Assembly (NCBI GenBank): GCA_955652795.1
Contig: CATPBQ010000175.1
Span: 1-8,755, forward strand
DNA: 8,755 nt
Origin: an uncultured Steroidobacteraceae bacterium
GTDB taxonomy: Bacteria > Pseudomonadota > Gammaproteobacteria > Steroidobacterales > Steroidobacteraceae
Direction: 5' to 3'
Both the position numbers and the translations under genes were made by a program. A model generated the notes under the pieces. The model was given only the letters and a program-made list of their open reading frames with translations. It was not told the DNA's origin and searched no databases. The number at the start of each line of letters is the position of its first letter. Within the stretch, counting starts at the first letter, position 1. This document shows, in pieces, positions 7,684-8,755 of the stretch.

Positions 7684-8373
7684 ATGCTCAAGCTCATCCG
7701 CCTTACGTGCGTTCCCGTGGCGCTCATGCTCAGCGCCTGCGATGTGCAGGTGCGCGATGAAACGCCCGCGGAATATCCGGCCAACCACGACATCGGGATG
7801 TACGACATCAAGGCGACCGTGACGCGCGATACGCTGGTGACGCCCGGATCGGTGTTCCTGTTTGCGCTCGGCGACAATCAGAGGATTCCGCTCAGCCAGG
7901 AGGGCTCGGAGTGGCGCGGGTTGTATTCGGTGCGCTGTCAGAGCAGATTCCCGCTGCAGATCCTGGCCGAGTGGAAGCTGCAGGGGCTGTCCGTGCGCCA
8001 CAAGCTGGTGCCGCCGCAACCCCGACAGATCAAACTGCGCGAGCCGCCGCTCACCTACTCGGCGAGTTTCGACTCCGCCGGCAAGGCACCCAAGGGAGGC
8101 TGGGTGGGGAGCGTGCAGTATCGCTTCGTGACGGTGCCGAGTGCGCAGATCACCGCGGCGCGTGTCGAGCCCTCGAGCGAGGCTGCGGCGGACGTCAAGG
8201 CGGCCAAGGCCATCTCGGTACTGACGCCGCTTCCGGTCGTGGCGGGCTGTGGCGACCTGGCCGAGATCCGCCTCGCGGCGACCGATGCGCACGCGCACGG
8301 CACGCTGGCCATCGACACCGATCACCCGACCGTGCCTCACTGGCAGACGAGGGTGGAGTTCTCGCCAAAGTGA
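7684..8373 (+). CDS. Predicted lipoprotein of unknown function
   Basis: A 229-residue protein with a type II (lipoprotein) signal peptide: positively charged start MLKLIR, hydrophobic core, and lipobox LSAC with Cys19 as the lipidated residue. The residue after Cys19 is Asp, which in Enterobacteria tends to retain lipoproteins in the inner membrane; whether that rule holds here is unknown. The mature part looks mainly beta-strand and contains VTPGSVFLFALGDNQRIPL (52-70), GLYSVRCQSRFPLQILAEWK (79-98) and a C-terminal region with Cys189. Cys85 and Cys189 could form a disulfide. I do not recognise the family. ATG 7684 is chosen because AAGGGGG (7673-7679) lies just before it and the signal peptide begins there; an in-frame GTG at 7630 would bury the signal. 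Its stop overlaps the GTG of the next gene, so the two are probably coexpressed. Confidence 0.82.
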   Translation: MLKLIRLTCVPVALMLSACDVQVRDETPAEYPANHDIGMYDIKATVTRDTLVTPGSVFLFALGDNQRIPLSQEGSEWRGLYSVRCQSRFPLQILAEWKLQGLSVRHKLVPPQPRQIKLREPPLTYSASFDSAGKAPKGGWVGSVQYRFVTVPSAQITAARVEPSSEAAADVKAAKAISVLTPLPVVAGCGDLAEIRLAATDAHAHGTLAIDTDHPTVPHWQTRVEFSPK

Positions 8374-8755
8374 GCGGCGCGACCGGACACCCGCGGGCAC
8401 TCAGTGCTGCGGCCGCGGTTGTGCTCATGGCGTGGACGGTAGCGGCCGCGGCCGCGGCGCCCGCCGCAGCGCGCCCTGAGGCGCCGCTGAAGATCGGCAT
8501 CATCGGCGCCGGACACATCGGCGGCACGCTCGCCTCGCTGTGGGTGAAAGCGGGCCACGAGGTACTCGTGTCCTCGCGGCACCCCGATCAGCTCGCGGGG
8601 CTCGTGCGCTCGCTCGGACCCAGGGCCCGGGCGGGTACGCCGCGCGAGGCCGCGCTGTTCGGCGATGTCGTGCTGATCTCGGTGCCCTACGGGGCGCTGC
8701 CGCAGATCGGGCGTGACCTCAGGACCGAGCTCAGCGGCAAGATCGTGCTCGACAC
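8370..8755 (+). CDS. NAD(P)-binding oxidoreductase with signal peptide (5' part)
   Basis: The first 128 codons of a gene cut by the right edge. GTG 8370 overlaps the stop of the lipoprotein gene (GTGA), a typical coupled start. Residues 1-35 form a likely export signal: short charged start, a hydrophobic Ala/Val/Leu core (10-30) and an APAAA-type cleavage region. The Rossmann fold follows: KIGIIGAGHIGGTLA (41-55) with the Gly-x-Gly-x-x-Gly fingerprint, then VLVSSRHPDQL, where Ser-Arg after the second strand suits NADP(H), and DVVLISVPYGALP. This resembles the NADPH-dependent F420 reductase / NADP oxidoreductase coenzyme F420-dependent family (also close to ProC folds). Start at ATG 8427 would shorten but not remove the hydrophobic lead. 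Substrate unknown; the C-terminal part is not visible. Confidence 0.8.
   Translation, partial: MSGATGHPRALSAAAAVVLMAWTVAAAAAAPAAARPEAPLKIGIIGAGHIGGTLASLWVKAGHEVLVSSRHPDQLAGLVRSLGPRARAGTPREAALFGDVVLISVPYGALPQIGRDLRTELSGKIVLD

Overview
The window is GC-rich, gene-dense and read almost entirely on the + strand. It looks like chromosomal DNA of a high-GC proteobacterium. The Fds-type formate dehydrogenase, the SAH riboswitch and the general protein style suggest Beta- or Gammaproteobacteria; I cannot be more precise from sequence alone. There is no sign of phage, insertion sequence, CRISPR, tRNA or rRNA.

Layout. (1) Positions 2-2191 hold the 3' end of a soluble NAD-dependent formate dehydrogenase operon: the C-terminal part of the catalytic subunit fdsA, the sulfurtransferase chaperone fdhD (fdsC), and the small delta subunit fdsD. 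(2) Positions 2188-6881 hold a methyl-cycle and folate block: a PfkB-family kinase that is probably an adenosine kinase, metK (SAM synthetase), a clear SAH riboswitch, ahcY (SAH hydrolase) and folD (methylene-THF dehydrogenase/cyclohydrolase). The kinase start codon overlaps the fdsD stop (ATGA), and folD overlaps the ahcY stop (TGATG), so the two blocks are physically and perhaps translationally joined. (3) Positions 6882-7308 contain what I read as a frameshifted remnant of an anti-sigma factor C-terminal domain, then non-coding sequence. (4) Positions 7309-7512 encode a 67-residue basic protein with a helix-turn-helix-like segment. (5) Positions 7684-8755 encode an unrecognised lipoprotein whose stop overlaps the GTG start of an apparently exported NAD(P)-binding oxidoreductase, cut by the window edge.

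How the genes work together (inference from family knowledge). MetK makes SAM, methyltransferases turn it to SAH, AhcY splits SAH to homocysteine and adenosine, and the kinase would remove adenosine as AMP and so pull the reversible AhcY reaction forward. The riboswitch would raise ahcY (and coupled folD) expression when SAH accumulates. FolD interconverts the folate one-carbon units needed for remethylation, and formate dehydrogenase disposes of formate, a one-carbon unit at the other end of the folate pathway. The locus therefore reads as a one-carbon metabolism cluster. Most of it is ordinary metabolism. The less expected parts are the anti-sigma remnant, a possible pseudoknot in the metK leader, and the lipoprotein/exported-oxidoreductase pair.
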